NCBI RefSeq assembly: GCF_000739615.1
Contig: NZ_BATP01000003.1
Coordinates: forward strand, 124,001-188,000
Direction of reading: 5' to 3'
Source: Haloferula sp. BvORR071
Lineage (GTDB): Bacteria; Verrucomicrobiota; Verrucomicrobiia; Verrucomicrobiales; Akkermansiaceae
Length of the DNA stretch: 64,000 bases
Below the pieces are notes generated by a model. It saw nothing but the letters and a program-made list of their open reading frames with translations. It ran no database searches and was not told the DNA's origin. Positions 1 to 7,186 of this stretch are shown in pieces; positions within the stretch are counted from its first letter, which is position 1, and every line of letters starts with the position of its first letter. A program made the translations under genes and the position numbers.

Positions 1-185
1 CTAAAAGTGGAATCCAAAACGAGGCACGCCGGCCCTGCTCCGGACCCGTCCGCCGTTGTGCCGGTCAACTTTATTGTTAGGGTGGTCCGTGAAATCAATG
101 TTAGGAAGGTATTTGGCTTGTCTTTGTGATATCCAGATATCAACTTCGCTCGCCCCCACGGTTCCCTTTTCTTGTTTCTCCTCAC

Positions 186-872
186 ATGAAAATGACCAGC
201 CATACCAACTCCCGTAACGCCTTGATCGCTTGTGCGATCGCGCTCTCCGGCGCCGCCTCCGCCGGTGTCCTCACTCCCGGTGCCGCGGCCTTCGCCGCCG
301 CCGATGTCGATGTCTCTTCCGCCCTCAACAAGGCCGAGTTCACCACCACCCTCGAAGTCGGGGCTTCGGCAAAGACGGTGAACCGCCAGCTTGCCAAGGC
401 GGACCTCAGCAAGAACGGTTCGATCTCACTGGTGGAGTATCTCGTCTTCGTCGGTGAACAGGAATCGCCCGGCAAGGAAGCTCTGTCCTTCGCTGATGCG
501 GATGGGAATCATAACCTCTCCCTAGACATCAACGAGTTCTACTGGGCGACGCTCAGCAAGGCCCCGATCATCGCGATGATCAAAAACTTCCGCATCGCGG
601 ATACGGATGACAATCACCTGCTCTCCTTGGAAGAGTGGACTCTCTTCAAGCAGGGCAAGGCCAAGCCGGAGCCGGGCACCAGGTTTCTCAAGTTCGACCT
701 CGCCGACTACAGCGAGGACAACAAGCTCAGCCTCGAGGAGTTCTCCTACGTTTACCCGCGTGGTGCCGCAGGTGCCAAGGTCACGGCCAAGTTTGCCAAG
801 CTCGATGCGAACGAGGACGCAGTGCTGACTCGCGATGAATGGAACCCCGGCGGCCCCAAGGCTCCGCTGTAG
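186..872 (+). CDS. Secreted EF-hand (calcium-binding) protein
   Basis: A 228-residue protein probably exported and calcium-binding. The chosen start (MKMTSH) puts a basic N-terminus directly before a hydrophobic stretch ending in an Ala-rich cleavage region near residue 20-35; the frame stays open 60 bases upstream but that extension would spoil the signal peptide. Five EF-hand-like loops follow, each about 30-35 residues apart: ADLSKNGSISLVEY, ADADGNHNLSLDINEF, ADTDDNHLLSLEEW, a looser one with SEDNKLSLEEF, and LDANEDAVLTRDEW. Loops 2 and 3 have the best acidic pattern; loops 1, 4 and 5 miss some ligands. No enzyme domain is visible, so the role could be calcium sensing or buffering outside the cytoplasm. 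It converges on the methyltransferase gene, with a strong hairpin between them. Confidence 0.8.
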   Translation: MKMTSHTNSRNALIACAIALSGAASAGVLTPGAAAFAAADVDVSSALNKAEFTTTLEVGASAKTVNRQLAKADLSKNGSISLVEYLVFVGEQESPGKEALSFADADGNHNLSLDINEFYWATLSKAPIIAMIKNFRIADTDDNHLLSLEEWTLFKQGKAKPEPGTRFLKFDLADYSEDNKLSLEEFSYVYPRGAAGAKVTAKFAKLDANEDAVLTRDEWNPGGPKAPL

Positions 873-906
873 CGATAGAGAGTTGCTAGTAGAAGTTGGA
901 TTGACT

Positions 907-938
907 GGAGGGCGGCAGGGACAACCTTGCCGCCTTCC
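907..938. terminator. Hairpin between convergent genes
   Basis: A 14-base-pair stem (907-920 with 925-938, two G-T pairs, loop ACAA) fills the gap between the EF-hand gene and the convergent methyltransferase gene. There is no clear T-tract on either side, so it may stop or protect transcripts from both directions rather than act as a classical intrinsic terminator. Confidence 0.45.
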
Positions 939-940
939 AT

Positions 941-1852
941 TCATGCCGGATCCACCCACAAACTCTTCAGATATGCCTCGCCGGTGAAATCCGTCGGCAT
1001 CGGCGCCAGCCGCGTCTTCACAGCCCGCTTTGCTATCCCGCGCACCTGCGCCTCAAAGGCCCTCGGCGGCAAGGTCCGGCAATTGGTCGAGGCCAGCAAG
1101 AAACCTCCCGGCGCGAGACAGGCAAAGGCCAGCTCAGCCAGTCGCCCATAGTCCTTCTCGACGCGGAAGACCTTGCCCTCCTTGTCCCGCGAGAAGGTCG
1201 GCGGATCGAGCACGATGCCATCGAACTTCCGGCCCTGTTTCGCGAAGCGCGCCAGCCACTGGAAGGTGTCGCCCTTGCAGAAGTAGTGCGCGGCAGGGTC
1301 GAAGCCGTTCAGCTCGAAGTTCCGCTTCGCCCAGTCGAGGTAAGGCTGGGCTAGGTCCAGTGTGGTTGCTGTCGCCCCGGCCGCCGCCGCATAGACCGAG
1401 AAGGCCCCGGTGTAGGCGAAGGTATTGAGCAGGGTCATGCCCGGCTTCAGGCGGGAGCGCAACTCGGCTCGGTTGTCCCGCTGGTCGAGGAAGATCCCCT
1501 GCGAGTAGCCGGATTGAAACGAAATCTCAAAGGCCAGCCCTCCTTCGTGGGCGGTGAAGGGCTCCTCCTGGGGCGGGCCGGAGAGGCGGGCAGGGGACTC
1601 CTTCTGCTGCTGGTCCAGCCGTTTCCAATAGACGCTCCGGCCCTGGTCCCGCAGCCAGGTACCCATTTCCCGCGGCACCTCGCGGTCGCGGGTGGAGAGC
1701 AGCCAATTTCCCGCAAAGTCTTCCAGCTCAATATCCGGAAGCCCGTCGCCGTCCCCGTCGATCAGCCGCAGGGCGTCCGTCCCCGGCACCCGCAGCGGGG
1801 CACGTTTGGCGAGGGCGGCATCGAGCAATTGGCGCATGGGAGGCATTGCCAT
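941..1852 (-). CDS. Class I SAM-dependent rRNA methyltransferase (RlmI-like)
   Basis: A roughly 303-residue methyltransferase of the RlmI/RlmK type, which methylates a base in 23S rRNA using S-adenosylmethionine in the cytoplasm. Visible motifs are the SAM-binding segment LLNTFAYTGAFSVYAAAAGA, an acidic residue ending the next strand (TTLDLAQ), and the catalytic-loop motif VLDPPTFSRDKEG typical of 5-methylcytosine-type rRNA methylases of this group. The N-terminal PUA domain of E. coli RlmI appears to be missing, as in many short homologues. The frame is open much further upstream, but that part overlaps the divergent mutase gene and reads as non-protein; start at 1852 (MAMPPMRQ) or 1837 (MRQLLD) is most sensible. 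The exact target base cannot be told from sequence. Confidence 0.85.
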   Translation of the reverse strand: MAMPPMRQLLDAALAKRAPLRVPGTDALRLIDGDGDGLPDIELEDFAGNWLLSTRDREVPREMGTWLRDQGRSVYWKRLDQQQKESPARLSGPPQEEPFTAHEGGLAFEISFQSGYSQGIFLDQRDNRAELRSRLKPGMTLLNTFAYTGAFSVYAAAAGATATTLDLAQPYLDWAKRNFELNGFDPAAHYFCKGDTFQWLARFAKQGRKFDGIVLDPPTFSRDKEGKVFRVEKDYGRLAELAFACLAPGGFLLASTNCRTLPPRAFEAQVRGIAKRAVKTRLAPMPTDFTGEAYLKSLWVDPA

Positions 1853-1883
1853 GGAGCATCGGCCCGCTAGCATCCAGCGCGAA

Positions 1884-3815
1884 ATGAGCGACCTCGCCTC
1901 CCGATTAGACGAAGCCCTGGCCAACGGACTCCTGCTGCAGAGCTCCCGCGTGAATATCGACCTGCTGCTCGCAGGCTCCGCCACCAAGGTGGCCAGCGAG
2001 GCTGTCACCGAGCTGGCTGAGGCCGGGGAATGGCAGGAGTTGAACGACCGCTTCTTCAAGACTCTCGCCTTCGGCACTGGCGGTCTGCGCGGCCGCACCA
2101 TCGGCAGGATCGTGACCAAGGCAGAGCAGGGGAAGGGTGGCCCTAACGACCGCCCGGAGCATCCCTGCGCCGGCACGGCCACGATGAACTTCTTCAATGT
2201 CTCCCGCGCGGTTCGCGGCCTGATCGCCTACGCCAAGAAGCACGTCGGCAGCTCCCGCAAGGCCAAGCTGGTCTTCGCCCACGACAGCCGCCACTTCTCG
2301 CGCGATTTCGCCGAGTTCTGCGCCAAGGCCTCCGCCGAGCTCGGCTGCGATGCCTATCTCTTCGAGTCCGGCCGCTCGACCCCGGAGCTCTCCTTCGCCA
2401 TCCGCCAGTTGCGTGCCGATGCCGGCGTGGTCCTCACCGCCAGCCACAATCCGTCCCACGACAACGGCTTCAAGGCCTACTTCACCGATGGCGCGCAGAT
2501 CGTCGAGCCGAATGCCTCCGGTATCATCGCCGAGGTGAACTCGCTCCAGAATGAGATCTACGAGGCGCTGCCCGCCGATCAGCAGGGCACCGTCACCATC
2601 ATCGGCAAGGATATCGACCGTCCTTACATGGACCGGCTGAAGTCCCTGCTGATGCGCCCCGAGCTTCTCAAGGGCAGCAGCACCAAGGTGGTCTATACCA
2701 ATCTCCACGGCGTCGGTGGCGTGATCATCGCGCCGATGCTCCGCGAGCTCGGCTTCGAGGTCCTCACCGTGCCGGAGCAGGACATCCAGGACGGCCGCTT
2801 CCCGACCGTGGAGTCGCCGAACCCGGAGAACCCGCCGGCCCTCAAGATGGCCATCGATCTGGCCGACAAGGAGGGCGCGGAGCTGGTCATCGGCACGGAT
2901 CCTGACAACGACCGCATGGGCATCGCCGTCCGCGAGGATGGCGGCAAGATGCGCGTCATCACCGGCAATCAGATCGGCTCGCTGATGGCTTGGTATCGCG
3001 CCAAGACCGCCTTCGAAATCGGCTGGCTGAACGATGCCACCCGCGCCCGCGCGCTCTTCGTGAAGACCTTCGTCACCACCGAGCTGCAGCGCGAAATCGC
3101 CGAGAAATTCGGCATCGGCGTGGTCGATACCCTCACTGGCTTCAAGTACATCGCCGAGAAGCTCCGCAAATACGAGGAAGCCATCCCGGCCGACAAGAAG
3201 GGTGGCGACTACCGCTCGCTCGACGAAGCGACCACCCGCGCCCTGCGCTTGGAATACTCGCGCTTCTTCCTCTTCGGCGGTGAGGAAAGCTACGGCTACC
3301 TCGGCTGCGACTTTGTGCGCGACAAGGACGGCAACGGTGCCGCGGTGATGTTCGCGGAAGTCGCTGCCTACGCGAAGTCCGTCGGCAAGTCGCTGGCCAC
3401 CTTGCTCGACGATATCTTCATCGAGTTCGGCTACCACGAGGAGCGCGGCAAGTCCCTCACCATGGAAGGCGCGGATGGCGCGGCCAAGATCCAGGCGCTC
3501 GCCGGCTCTTACTCGCTCAATGCGCCCATCGAAGTCGATGGCTCGAAGGTTTCGCGGATCCGCGACTTCGCCACCCACGATCTCTTCGATGCCGAAGGCG
3601 ATCCGCTGCCCAAGGAGAAGATGCTCTTTGTTGATCTTGAAGACGGACGCTCCTTCGCCGTGCGCCCCTCCGGCACCGAACCGAAGATCAAGTTCTACCT
3701 CTTCGGCAAGGCCAAGCCTTCGGCCGATCTCGCCGCTGCCCGCACCAAGGTCGGCGCCTCGCTCGACAGCCTCTGGGCCTGGATCGAAAGCGATGCCAAG
3801 GCTCGCCTTGCATGA
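1884..3815 (+). CDS. Phosphosugar mutase (phosphoglucomutase/phosphomannomutase family)
   Basis: A 643-residue alpha-D-phosphohexomutase, moving a phosphate between C1 and C6 of a hexose phosphate to feed glycogen, nucleotide-sugar and cell-envelope pathways. The four family signatures are present in order: the phosphoserine loop TASHNPSHDNG (Ser187), the magnesium loop DPDNDRMG (Asp339, 341, 343), the sugar-binding GGEESYGYL, and the phosphate-binding RPSGTEPKIK near residue 594. Length fits the longer PGM2-like members rather than the 450-residue ManB/GlmM type. The upstream frame is open to 1692 but only in antisense of the methyltransferase; MSDLASRLDEAL at 1884 is the natural start. The two genes diverge with starts about 30 bases apart, so promoters must overlap coding sequence. 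Confidence 0.93.
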   Translation: MSDLASRLDEALANGLLLQSSRVNIDLLLAGSATKVASEAVTELAEAGEWQELNDRFFKTLAFGTGGLRGRTIGRIVTKAEQGKGGPNDRPEHPCAGTATMNFFNVSRAVRGLIAYAKKHVGSSRKAKLVFAHDSRHFSRDFAEFCAKASAELGCDAYLFESGRSTPELSFAIRQLRADAGVVLTASHNPSHDNGFKAYFTDGAQIVEPNASGIIAEVNSLQNEIYEALPADQQGTVTIIGKDIDRPYMDRLKSLLMRPELLKGSSTKVVYTNLHGVGGVIIAPMLRELGFEVLTVPEQDIQDGRFPTVESPNPENPPALKMAIDLADKEGAELVIGTDPDNDRMGIAVREDGGKMRVITGNQIGSLMAWYRAKTAFEIGWLNDATRARALFVKTFVTTELQREIAEKFGIGVVDTLTGFKYIAEKLRKYEEAIPADKKGGDYRSLDEATTRALRLEYSRFFLFGGEESYGYLGCDFVRDKDGNGAAVMFAEVAAYAKSVGKSLATLLDDIFIEFGYHEERGKSLTMEGADGAAKIQALAGSYSLNAPIEVDGSKVSRIRDFATHDLFDAEGDPLPKEKMLFVDLEDGRSFAVRPSGTEPKIKFYLFGKAKPSADLAAARTKVGASLDSLWAWIESDAKARLA

Positions 3816-3852
3816 TCACAAGGGTGGACGCAGAGCGGCGCCTATTTCCAAA

Positions 3853-3943
3853 GCCCCAAAGGGGCGGCCGGGAGATAGCCCAGGGTAAGCGCAGCGCAAC
3901 CCTGGGCAGGGCATGGAGAACGAATTGCCCCCTGAAGGGGGGC
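3853..3943. repeat. Three-stem GC-rich palindromic element
   Basis: The gap between the mutase and lnt carries three inverted repeats in 90 bases: GCCCC-AAA-GGGGC (3853-3865), a 9-base-pair stem GCCCAGGGT/ACCCTGGGC with a 12-base loop (3878-3907), and GCCCCC-TGAA-GGGGG(G)C (3927-3943). From memory, near-identical arrangements are scattered between genes in Planctomycetes, Verrucomicrobia and Bacteroidetes and are often miscalled as small proteins; this was not checked. No protein-coding gene is supported in 3816-4044. Confidence 0.6.
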
Positions 3944-4044
3944 GAGGAGCTCACGCATGCGGAAGTGGCATCTCCACATTCTCGGTGGCCCCAGAAAGAT
4001 GCCGGTGGCGCACCTCACATTCCGCTTTCTAATTGAGTCGCACC

Positions 4045-5751
4045 ATGCCCCGCTTCCTCGCCATCATCCTCCGTCCCCTCGCTGCCATCGCCAGCGGCCT
4101 GGGCATGGCCTTGCTCTTCCCGCCTCACTCCTTCGGCAAGCTCGTCTGGATCGCTCTCGTGCCGCTACTGGCATCCCTCTGGTCCCTCCCCGAGAAACGT
4201 CGCAAGCGCAAAGCCTTCGGCCTCGGCTATCTAACCGGCCTCGCCTTCTTCCTCCTCAACATCGTCTGGCTCCGCACCGTCAGCGATGCCGGCTGGATCG
4301 CACTCTCCCTCTACCTCTCGCTCTTCCCGGCTTTCTTCGCCCTCTTCGCCTCCACCTGGGGCAACCCATGGCGCAAGAACGAGGATGAGGGCCTCTTCCA
4401 TGCCCCCCTGCACGCCATGGCCTGTGCCTTGGTCTGGGCCGGCCTCGAATGGCTGCGCAGCTGGCTCTTCACCGGCTTCGGTTGGAACCCACTCGGCGTT
4501 GCCTTCCACGAGACCCCGGTCTTCGCCCAAGCCGCCGATCTCCTCGGCGCCACTGCACTCTCGATCCTGCCGATCTTCGTGCAGGGCACGCTACTCCAGC
4601 TCTGCGTCCGCCGCAGCTCCCAATATCACTCCGCGGAGCAACGCCGCCGCGTTGCCCTTGGTTCCGCGACCCTCTTCATGGCCGCCTGCTACGGCTACGG
4701 CATGTGGCGCATCAATACCGTGCAGAAGGGCGAAACGATCCCGCTCAAGGCCCTGCTCGTGCAGCTCAATATCCCGCAACAGGCCGGCGCGCAGGAATGG
4801 GAGGCCACCGAAATCCACATGGGCTATGAGGACGACACCCTCAAAGCCCTGCAGCAGCCCGGCGCTCCGAAGCCCGATTGGGTGCTATGGCCTGAGACCG
4901 CCCTAACCGGGCGCATCCTCCGTCTCGACGACGGCACCGCCTTGATGCCGATCGATAACAAGATCTCGATCGACCGTGTCCGCGAGGGCGGGGACTTCAC
5001 CCTGATCATGGGGCTCAATGAGCTCGAGGGCGAACAGAAGGGCGATGAGTATTGGATGAAGGAAAACGCCCGTGGCTGGAACACCATGACGATCCTGCCT
5101 CCCGACGGCTCGATCGCGACCTTCCGCAAGCATCACCTCGTCATCTTCGGCGAATACATTCCCTTCGTGGAGAAGCTGCCCTTCCTCGCGAAGATCTACG
5201 AGCAGCAGACCGGCACCAAGTTCGGCCACGGCTTCTCCGTCGGCGAAAGCCTCGATCCAATGCCGGCCGAGGTGAAGGGCGAGTCCGTCAGCATCATCCC
5301 CACCGTCTGCTTCGAAGACACCGTCCCGCGCCTCGTCCGCAAGTTCACCCGCGACGAACCGCAGATCATCGTCAACATCACCAACGACGGCTGGTTCAAG
5401 GAAAGCGAAGGCGCCGACCAGCAATTCGCCAACGCCCGCTTCCGCGCTATCGAACTCCGCCGCCCGATGATCCGCGCCGCCAACACCGGCGTCAGCGCCG
5501 CCATCACCTCCACCGGCATCACCCTCAACCCGCACTCCCGCGAGTGGAAGTCCCAGGAACTGCGCGACGAAAACGGCAGCACCTTCACCCGCGGCACCCT
5601 CTTCGTGGACGTGGATATCCCCAAGCATCCCATCCGCACCCTCTATTCCATCATCGGCGACTGGGGCCTCATCGGCCTGGCCCTCGCCGCCATCCTCGGC
5701 ATGGGCCTGAGAAGCCGCTCGCCTCAGAAGGGCGCCCCCGAAGAACCGTAG
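4045..5751 (+). CDS. lnt: Apolipoprotein N-acyltransferase
   Basis: A 568-residue inner-membrane enzyme that adds the third acyl chain to the N-terminal cysteine of lipoproteins, the last step of lipoprotein maturation. The first 240 residues are hydrophobic with several membrane spans; the rest is a periplasmic nitrilase-fold domain. The expected Glu-Lys-Cys triad is visible: Glu284 in WPETAL, Lys362 in FRKHHLVIFGEYIPF, Cys422 in VCFEDTVPRL, followed by the conserved NITNDGWF. One more hydrophobic segment near the C-terminus (YSIIGDWGLIGLALAAILG) is typical of the family. ATG at 4045 is preferred over an upstream in-frame TTG. The TAG stop codon lies inside the GTAG foot of the first REP-like palindrome, so the element sits flush against the gene end. 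Confidence 0.93.
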   Translation: MPRFLAIILRPLAAIASGLGMALLFPPHSFGKLVWIALVPLLASLWSLPEKRRKRKAFGLGYLTGLAFFLLNIVWLRTVSDAGWIALSLYLSLFPAFFALFASTWGNPWRKNEDEGLFHAPLHAMACALVWAGLEWLRSWLFTGFGWNPLGVAFHETPVFAQAADLLGATALSILPIFVQGTLLQLCVRRSSQYHSAEQRRRVALGSATLFMAACYGYGMWRINTVQKGETIPLKALLVQLNIPQQAGAQEWEATEIHMGYEDDTLKALQQPGAPKPDWVLWPETALTGRILRLDDGTALMPIDNKISIDRVREGGDFTLIMGLNELEGEQKGDEYWMKENARGWNTMTILPPDGSIATFRKHHLVIFGEYIPFVEKLPFLAKIYEQQTGTKFGHGFSVGESLDPMPAEVKGESVSIIPTVCFEDTVPRLVRKFTRDEPQIIVNITNDGWFKESEGADQQFANARFRAIELRRPMIRAANTGVSAAITSTGITLNPHSREWKSQELRDENGSTFTRGTLFVDVDIPKHPIRTLYSIIGDWGLIGLALAAILGMGLRSRSPQKGAPEEP

Positions 5752-5790
5752 GCGCGTTCGTCAGAACGCGGAAGCCACCAGTGCAGCCCG
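5748..5790 (+). repeat. REP-like palindrome, copy 1
   Basis: GTAG followed by GCGCGTTC, loop GTCA and GAACGCG (7-base-pair perfect stem, 5753-5759 with 5764-5770), then GGAAGCCACCAGTGC. Copy 3 matches it almost base for base. The GTAG foot supplies the stop codon of lnt. Same orientation as the other two copies. Confidence 0.8.
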
Positions 5791-5854
5791 CGCCGAAGGA
5801 TCGTCCCGCTCGGCCAACAGCGCGTCCACAGTCTCGCCACAACGTCCCTCAAAT

Positions 5855-5891
5855 GTAGGCGCGTTCGTGAGAACGCGGAAGCCACGAGACC
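5855..5891 (+). repeat. REP-like palindrome, copy 2
   Basis: Same GTAG foot and same 7-base-pair stem (5860-5866 with 5871-5877), with loop GTGA instead of GTCA. Its 3' flank diverges from copies 1 and 3 after GGAAGCCAC. It lies about 70 bases before the transposase start. Confidence 0.8.
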
Positions 5892-5959
5892 AGCCCGCTT
5901 CCCCCCAAGCCCAAAAACAAGATTGTCCCTCTCCCTCCACATCCTCTAACATACCGGAC

Positions 5960-6559
5960 ATGTCCCATCCCGGACACCTCCCGCGTCTTCCTCCGGAAAC
6001 CTATCGCGGTCGAGCGTGGGTCCATTGGACCATGGGCATACACAAACGAACCTCCGGTTGGCTCGACGCCACGATGCACCACGCATTCCGAGAGCTCCTG
6101 CTCCACGCAGGATCGCGCCACCTCGTTCACTGTCCGGCCTACTGCTTGATGCCTGATCACGCCCACATCCTCTGGATGGGGATCTCTCCCGACTCCGACC
6201 AACTTCTGGCGGCCCGCTTCCTGCGAAAACAATGGAATGCACTCCTCCTTCCACTTGGCCACCAGCTTCAAACCCAAGCCCACGACCGCGTCCTCCGCCA
6301 CCACGAATGCCGGCCAGATTCCTTCGAGGACACTGTGCTCTACATCCGCCACAACCCTCAACGTGCGGGCTTGGTGAACGAATGGCAGCACTGGCTCTAT
6401 GGCGGTGCCATCGTCCCGGGCTATCCTGAACTTCCAATACACCCGGCCTGCGAGTTTTGGGGAAAGTTCTGGAAGATCCACAACCGGGAGGTGACCCGCT
6501 ACTACTCGATAAGCGAACCCCGAGGTCCAATCGAGGCCGAAGGCTCACCTGATACGTAG
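5960..6559 (+). CDS. REP-associated tyrosine transposase (RAYT, Y1/HUH family)
   Basis: A 199-residue single-strand DNA nuclease of the Y1 transposase superfamily, related to the IS200/IS605 enzymes. The HUH-type segment is seen in YCLMPDHAHILWMG, and the candidate catalytic tyrosine in VLYIRHNPQRAGLV, an arrangement typical of RAYTs. Related proteins bind and cleave REP palindromes next to a GTAG foot; here two such palindromes lie upstream and one overlaps the gene's own stop codon. An upstream in-frame GTG at 5867 falls inside repeat copy 2 and would add a low-complexity leader, so ATG at 5960 (MSHPGHLPRLPP) is chosen. No insertion-sequence ends or accessory gene are seen, which fits a domesticated, single-copy RAYT. 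The frame is intact. Confidence 0.85.
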   Translation: MSHPGHLPRLPPETYRGRAWVHWTMGIHKRTSGWLDATMHHAFRELLLHAGSRHLVHCPAYCLMPDHAHILWMGISPDSDQLLAARFLRKQWNALLLPLGHQLQTQAHDRVLRHHECRPDSFEDTVLYIRHNPQRAGLVNEWQHWLYGGAIVPGYPELPIHPACEFWGKFWKIHNREVTRYYSISEPRGPIEAEGSPDT

Positions 6560-6600
6560 GCGCGTTCGTCAGAACGCGGAAGCTACCAGTGCTGCCCGCG
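6556..6600 (+). repeat. REP-like palindrome, copy 3
   Basis: GTAG, then the same 7-base-pair stem with loop GTCA (6561-6567 with 6572-6578), followed by GGAAGCTACCAGTGCTGCCC, nearly identical to copy 1. The GTAG foot forms the stop codon of the transposase gene. Similarity to copy 1 continues weakly (AAGGA..GTCCCG) for about 25 more bases. Confidence 0.8.
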
Positions 6601-6624
6601 TCCAAGGAATGTCCCGACCACCCC

Positions 6625-7170
6625 TCAAAACGGCCAAACACTGCTCCACACGCTCGCCTTCGCACAACGGATCACCTCTGTCTCATCATTGATCCGCTTG
6701 AGCGCCCGGCTGGCCTTGAGCGCCTCCGTGCCCCGCGCCACCGCGCGCCATTCGACCGCCAAACCGCTGAGCCGGAGCACGGTCCAAATCGCCACCACGC
6801 CGATCGCCCCGGCGATCGCCCAACTGGCTGACATCCGCTTCGAGAAGATCGCAAAGATCGCAACCACCATCACCAGGACCGGCAAGGCCCGGGTCAGATA
6901 GGCTCCCTTCAGCCGTGCCTTGGCGAGCGTGTCGCCATCCTTCTCTAACAACTCGAGCCCGCACTCGCGCACGGCGTTCCCCAGCGCCGCGGCGTGCGTC
7001 TCTTTGCCGCGGCGACCTGCCGGCAGGCCGAGCCGCACCCGCAGGTCCTTCACGCTGGTCTCACAATCACGCCGCGTGCCTTCCAGCTTCACCCGGCTCC
7101 AGAACCAACGCCGGGCAGCCCATGCACCGAGCACAGGAATTAGAGCCAATAGAATGAGGAGCTTTGCCAC
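6625..7170 (-). CDS. Small membrane protein of unknown function downstream of hrpB
   Basis: A protein of about 181 residues if translation begins at GTG 7170 (VAKLLILLALIPVLG); an ATG at 7230 is possible but would overlap the end of hrpB. It has one hydrophobic segment at the N-terminus and two more in the middle (ALPVLVMVVAIFAIF and WAIAGAIGVVAIWTVL), with a basic, Ala-rich cytoplasmic-looking part between. No family was recognised. It starts 16 bases after the hrpB stop on the same strand, so it is probably co-transcribed, although a functional link with an RNA helicase is not evident. Confidence 0.6.
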   Translation of the reverse strand: MAKLLILLALIPVLGAWAARRWFWSRVKLEGTRRDCETSVKDLRVRLGLPAGRRGKETHAAALGNAVRECGLELLEKDGDTLAKARLKGAYLTRALPVLVMVVAIFAIFSKRMSASWAIAGAIGVVAIWTVLRLSGLAVEWRAVARGTEALKASRALKRINDETEVIRCAKASVWSSVWPF

Positions 7171-7186
7171 GCTTGAGACAAATAGG

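Noticed and set aside
1-185. A minus-strand frame ending in TAG at 1-3
   Set aside because: It yields a short basic peptide with no recognisable features and no convincing start, so no gene is claimed in the first 185 bases.
1905-3578. A 557-codon minus-strand frame opposite the phosphosugar mutase
   Set aside because: High third-position GC opens antisense frames; the mutase shows all four family signatures in the plus frame.
3812-4036. A 74-codon plus-strand frame between the mutase and lnt
   Set aside because: It lies across the three-stem palindromic element, whose sequence explains the frame.
5748-6600. Terminal inverted repeats of an insertion sequence around the transposase
   Set aside because: The three copies are in the same orientation and each is itself a palindrome with a GTAG foot, which fits REP elements and not IS ends.
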